A stretch of DNA of 64,000 nt, from positions 1 to 64,000 of the forward strand of contig JAFRDO010000077.1 in NCBI GenBank assembly GCA_017403825.1, in the 5' to 3' direction. Below the pieces are notes generated by a model. It had not been told where the DNA came from. It worked only from the letters and a program-made list of their open reading frames with translations, and ran no database searches. The number at the start of each line of letters is the position of its first letter. Position 1 is the stretch's first letter. Both the position numbers and the translations under genes were made by a program. Positions 60,934 through 64,000 of this stretch are shown here, in pieces. Origin of the DNA: Kiritimatiellia bacterium. GTDB taxonomy: Bacteria; Verrucomicrobiota; Kiritimatiellia; RFP12; UBA1067.

Positions 60934-63369
60934 TCACTTGACCGAAGAGATGCTTATGTCACAAGACTTGCCTGCCGCGAGCGGCATTTCACGTCCCTTC
61001 CAGCGGAAGACGCCAGAAAGACCTTCCGGCAACGTGACAGTGCCGGACACCGCTTCGCCGTCAAACGCCAGGTCTAGCTTCACATCGCCCTTCGGGGTCG
61101 GCGTGGAGCTGCGAACATGCTTCAGGTGCGCGGGCTGAGGCTCTACAAGGACCTTCTCGTAGAACGGCGCGGCGCTCTTCACGCCCGCAACGCCCGTATG
61201 CAGGTGCCAGAGCGGATGCGATCCCCAGCCATGGCAGTCGCTGCGCGAGTTGATGTCAGGCGTCTCAAGGATCGTCGAAAGGTTCCAGTCAAGGCAATCG
61301 CGCCAGAAGCCTAGGTTGCCGAAGAAGAGATCGGCGCGATGGAACTTGAAGTATGTCGCAAAGAGATAGTGCTTGTAGTAGATCGTGCCGCGTGCGAGAT
61401 CTGGCGTCTCCACCAATGCCTTGAAGCAACGCTCGGCCTCTTCGCCCGTCACGACGTCCGCCAGAAGCGCAAGGCACTGCGAATGTTCGCTGAACTTCGT
61501 CTTCGCCACGTCGGACGAGAACAGAGCCTTGTCCGCGCACCAGAACGTCTTGCGGAGAGCGGCCTTGAGCGCCTCGGCGCGCGCCCGCCAGTGTGCGGCC
61601 AGCGACACGTCGCCGACCGCCTCCTCGGCAATCACAGCCGAAAGGATAGCGTGAAGGTACTGGAAATTCATCTCGGCGTTCGGCTTCTCGTCATCGCCAT
61701 CCGGAGGCACGCCGCCGTGCCACGAAGGAACCCAATCGACGAAGTTCCAGCCAGGCGTCTTGCCAAGCAGCCCATCGCCGTTCAGGAACAGCTCCAACCC
61801 CATCAGCGTGTGGTTAAGACCAGGGAGCCGCGCCTTGAGCCATTCGCGGTTCGTGTGGTTCCAGGCGTAGTCGCCGAACATCATCGCCTCGCAGCACGTG
61901 AAGCCAAGCGCGTCCTGCATCCCGCGCGTCGGGCAGTTCATCGGGATCATGCCGTTCTCGCGCCGGTCGGTGTCGTAGAGCGTGATGGCGTTGCGCACCG
62001 TGCGGTCCTCGGTGTCGAAGAGACCGGAGACAAGATACTGCACGCGGCTGTCGCCTGGGTACATCTGCTGCTCGTAGTAGGGGCAGTCGAAGAACATCTC
62101 GTGCATGCACATCTGCAGGGCGCGCGCGCACACGGGCTGCATCTTCATAATAAACGGATCGTCGCACTCGAACGAGGCGGCCATTTCAACCGGATAGCGG
62201 GTCTCGGCGATTTCGACCTTGTCGAGGGTCAACGGCTCGTCCGCCGTCTCTATCGTCAGCCGACACCACCGTCCGCAGCGCCACCACGGCGTGGAGAAAT
62301 GCGCGCCCGACCGCCCGTCGCAGAGGAATACGTCGCCGAACGGACGCAGCATGTCCAGACCCTCGCCGAACGCCGCCCTGTCGCCCTTCTTGCCGTCCGC
62401 CCCGGTCAGACATTCCGCCCAGTCCCAGCTGACCTTCGCGCCCTTGCCGCCGGAGACGGTCAGCGACGGATACGCACAGTAGTAATTGCCGAGATCCCAC
62501 CACGCCGAGACTTTCGTGTTGGCGGACACGACCGCGCCAGGCTTCAGGACGCCGAATCCGCGCTTAACCTCGCCAGGCGTCTTCAGCTCGTGCATCAAGT
62601 CCTTGAGCGGCGAGGGGAACAGCTTCCAGCCCTGTACCGTAAGGCCGGCCCAAGTCTTGACAGGCCCGCGCACAACGACGGCGTCAGACCACGAATCGGC
62701 GGACGGCTCCTCGTCAAGCATCGACGCGCCGGAGACCTCGCACTGCGAACCGACGCCGAACGCTCCCGACTTCCCCTTGTGCGTCATTCGCGTGTTGTGA
62801 AGCGGCGCGACCTTCCACGCAGCCTTGCCTGTCGTCAGCTGCGCGTCATATGCGCCGTGAGCCCTTACGATGAAGCCTCCGCGCACAGAGACCTGCGCGA
62901 GCGGCGCATGCTCCCCGACCTGCCAGCAGACCGCCTCAAGACGATGGGTGCCAGGTGCAAGCCCCGTCACCCTGTAGCTCTGGTAGTGCCAGCAATTCGG
63001 CAGCCCGCGCATCGGGCCTCTCGCAACCTCCTTGCCGTCAAGAAGCAGAACAAACCGCTCGTCGGCGGAAATGTCGATCTCCAGAGGCTCCGCCGTTGCC
63101 GTGAAGTCGCGGCGGAAGCGGAAGAACGACTGCGGCATCTTGGCGAGCGTCACGGGATCGGTGCGCGTATCAGAGAATACGGCCCCGCCCCAAACGTCGC
63201 TGCCCTTAGCCCACACCCACGACGCCTCGTCTATAGGCTGCTGCACGCGCACATTCGTGTCGCCGCGCGAATACCGCTCCGGACGAAAGACCTGCTCAAC
63301 CTCTGCCGCGTGCAATCCGCACGAAACGAATGCTGCCATCGAAACGACGAAAACCTTTGCTTTGCTCAT
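60934..63369 (-). CDS. Alpha-L-rhamnosidase-like glycoside hydrolase, GH78
   Basis: 811 aa. Signal peptide (about 1-21), two or three N-terminal beta domains (SFFRFRRDFTATAEPLEI; SADERFVLLLDGKEVARGP), then an (alpha/alpha)6 barrel with MFFDCPYYEQQMYPGDSR, the acidic catalytic segment of GH78, NFVDWVPSW and DCHGWGSHPLWHL, and a final beta domain. Removes terminal alpha-L-rhamnose or a similar sugar. GGAG lies ahead of the ATG. Confidence 0.9.
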   Translation of the reverse strand: MSKAKVFVVSMAAFVSCGLHAAEVEQVFRPERYSRGDTNVRVQQPIDEASWVWAKGSDVWGGAVFSDTRTDPVTLAKMPQSFFRFRRDFTATAEPLEIDISADERFVLLLDGKEVARGPMRGLPNCWHYQSYRVTGLAPGTHRLEAVCWQVGEHAPLAQVSVRGGFIVRAHGAYDAQLTTGKAAWKVAPLHNTRMTHKGKSGAFGVGSQCEVSGASMLDEEPSADSWSDAVVVRGPVKTWAGLTVQGWKLFPSPLKDLMHELKTPGEVKRGFGVLKPGAVVSANTKVSAWWDLGNYYCAYPSLTVSGGKGAKVSWDWAECLTGADGKKGDRAAFGEGLDMLRPFGDVFLCDGRSGAHFSTPWWRCGRWCRLTIETADEPLTLDKVEIAETRYPVEMAASFECDDPFIMKMQPVCARALQMCMHEMFFDCPYYEQQMYPGDSRVQYLVSGLFDTEDRTVRNAITLYDTDRRENGMIPMNCPTRGMQDALGFTCCEAMMFGDYAWNHTNREWLKARLPGLNHTLMGLELFLNGDGLLGKTPGWNFVDWVPSWHGGVPPDGDDEKPNAEMNFQYLHAILSAVIAEEAVGDVSLAAHWRARAEALKAALRKTFWCADKALFSSDVAKTKFSEHSQCLALLADVVTGEEAERCFKALVETPDLARGTIYYKHYLFATYFKFHRADLFFGNLGFWRDCLDWNLSTILETPDINSRSDCHGWGSHPLWHLHTGVAGVKSAAPFYEKVLVEPQPAHLKHVRSSTPTPKGDVKLDLAFDGEAVSGTVTLPEGLSGVFRWKGREMPLAAGKSCDISISSVK

Positions 63370-63388
63370 GACATATGCTCCATGCAGT

Positions 63389-63419
63389 GGGCCTCAGGTC
63401 ACGATGACAGCTGAGGCCC
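63389..63419 (-). repeat. Intergenic inverted repeat upstream of the GH78 gene
   Basis: 9-bp perfect stem GGGCCTCAG/CTGAGGCCC with a 13-base loop in the 76-base gap between the surface protein and GH78. No T-run on the minus strand. Possible RNA-stability or processing element; it is not a standard terminator. Confidence 0.55.
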
Positions 63420-63445
63420 GTGGTGTTTGGTAGAGACGCATCCGC

Positions 63446-64000
63446 TCAACGAAGCAAGATCATCACGCCGAGCGGATGATTGAAAACTGTGCAGGAAATC
63501 GGCTCACCATCGGTTTCCTCGCCGTACACGTCGTAAACCGGCGTGATGGTATAGGTGTCCGTCGCACCGCCCTTCACCCATTCCACCGTCAAATCGCCGT
63601 CTGCACCGCCCTCGATCGCCTTGCCGTTCTTCGTCCATTTGTAAGCCTGTGCGCCGGAGGCGTTGGCGGAAATAACCGTCGATTCGCCGAACTTCAAGAT
63701 GACGCCCTGCGGACGGACAATCCACCTCTCCGAGCCGTCAACGCCCTTGCCGCAAATCGTAAGGTCGTTTCCGGACGGGATTCCGTTCGTCTTGACCTCT
63801 CCAGTCTGCGTATCGTACACGCCCACGACGCTCCCTTTTTTGTACGGCAGGAACTCGTGCGTGAGCGTCTTCACTCCGTTCACGTATTCATAGATGCGGA
63901 ACGAGTAGATGCGCAGATGCGAATATTTGGGCGTAAAGTTCGGATTCTGAACGAACGACGTACCGGCGGCGTTGCCACCTTTTGCGAAGAGACCAATCCG
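63446..64000 (-). CDS. C-terminal part of a surface protein (LamG-like then Ig-like region), cut by window edge
   Basis: 184 codons visible; the frame is open through the right edge, so the start is outside. First part HLRIYSFRIYEYVNGV and LPYKKGSVVGVYDTQTGEV resembles the tail of concanavalin/LamG-type domains common in surface proteins of PVC bacteria. The second part (about 100-170: VISANASGAQAYKWTKNGK, TDTYTITPVYDVYG) is an Ig-like domain. No anchoring motif is seen at the C-terminus. It may precede GH78 in one operon. Family uncertain. Confidence 0.7.
   Translation of the reverse strand, partial: RIGLFAKGGNAAGTSFVQNPNFTPKYSHLRIYSFRIYEYVNGVKTLTHEFLPYKKGSVVGVYDTQTGEVKTNGIPSGNDLTICGKGVDGSERWIVRPQGVILKFGESTVISANASGAQAYKWTKNGKAIEGGADGDLTVEWVKGGATDTYTITPVYDVYGEETDGEPISCTVFNHPLGVMILLR

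Noticed and set aside
61339-63414. 691-codon open frame on the + strand
   Set aside because: Antisense shadow of the GH78-like gene with Arg/Val/Ala-rich composition and no motifs.
1-64000. CRISPR arrays, tRNA/rRNA genes, insertion sequences, phage or toxin-antitoxin modules
   Set aside because: Looked for regularly spaced repeats, tRNA-like cloverleaf ends, transposase motifs and integrases; none seen. The NERD and VWA proteins alone do not make a defence system.

Overview
The window reads as one contiguous, GC-rich bacterial chromosome segment from a Gram-negative of the PVC group. Kiritimatiellota or a close Verrucomicrobia/Lentisphaerae relative is my best guess; this is inference. The clues are an LptF/G-type LPS-export permease, several Tat-exported Gfo/Idh/MocA oxidoreductases and TIM-barrel sugar isomerases, a DUF4091-type glycosidase-like protein, a Hanks-type kinase with an Ala-rich linker, and PPDK-based metabolism. 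I see no rRNA, tRNA, CRISPR array, insertion sequence or prophage, and no gene-free stretch longer than about 230 bases.

Layout. 1-12.5 kb is mostly on the + strand: the end of ppdK, a small CBM48 protein (- strand), hisH-hisF, then guaB-lepB-kinase-aminotransferase-unknown, and a coiled-coil membrane protein. From 12.5 kb to the right edge every gene is on the - strand. In transcription order (right to left) the blocks are: a surface protein, a GH78-like and a DUF4091 protein (58-64 kb); nagB; GH3, phosphoesterase, beta-helix and GH20 (50.6-57 kb); phosphoesterase, sugar isomerase, class II aldolase and MFS (46-50.5 kb); etfB-etfA-acyl-CoA dehydrogenase-KDPG aldolase (41.8-46 kb); acetyltransferase, UxuB-like SDR, rlmB, unknown, pgpA and lptG (37.6-41.8 kb); an aromatic amino-acid operon (29.7-37.6 kb); a VWA protein, mannose-1-P guanylyltransferase and MBL hydrolase (26.8-29.6 kb); unknown, tsaD, GT39-like, dxs, NERD, prc and dapF (18-26.7 kb); and a Tat-exported oxidoreductase/isomerase operon (12.5-18 kb).

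The most interesting element lies between lptG and pheA (37470-37647). A TTGACA/TAAACT promoter is followed by a 21-codon ORF containing W-F-Y-Y-F-G-F, then a GC-rich hairpin with a T-run, then pheA. This is the layout of a translation-coupled transcription attenuator sensing aromatic aminoacyl-tRNAs. It would control a nine-cistron unit: leader, pheA, DAHP synthase, tyrA, aroB, aroA, aroC, a fused aroE-aroK, and a KDPG-aldolase homologue. The last bases of the leader ORF can pair with the 5' arm of the terminator, which suggests an unusually compact two-state switch.

A second recurring signal is the promoter type. At least nine promoters carry an extended -10 of the form TGnTATAAT with little -35. 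In five cases the start codon lies only 6-8 bases after the -10, so these mRNAs should be leaderless (hisH, the 11.6-kb membrane protein, lptG, the acetyltransferase, etfB). The leader ORF itself would have a 5' UTR of only about 6 bases.
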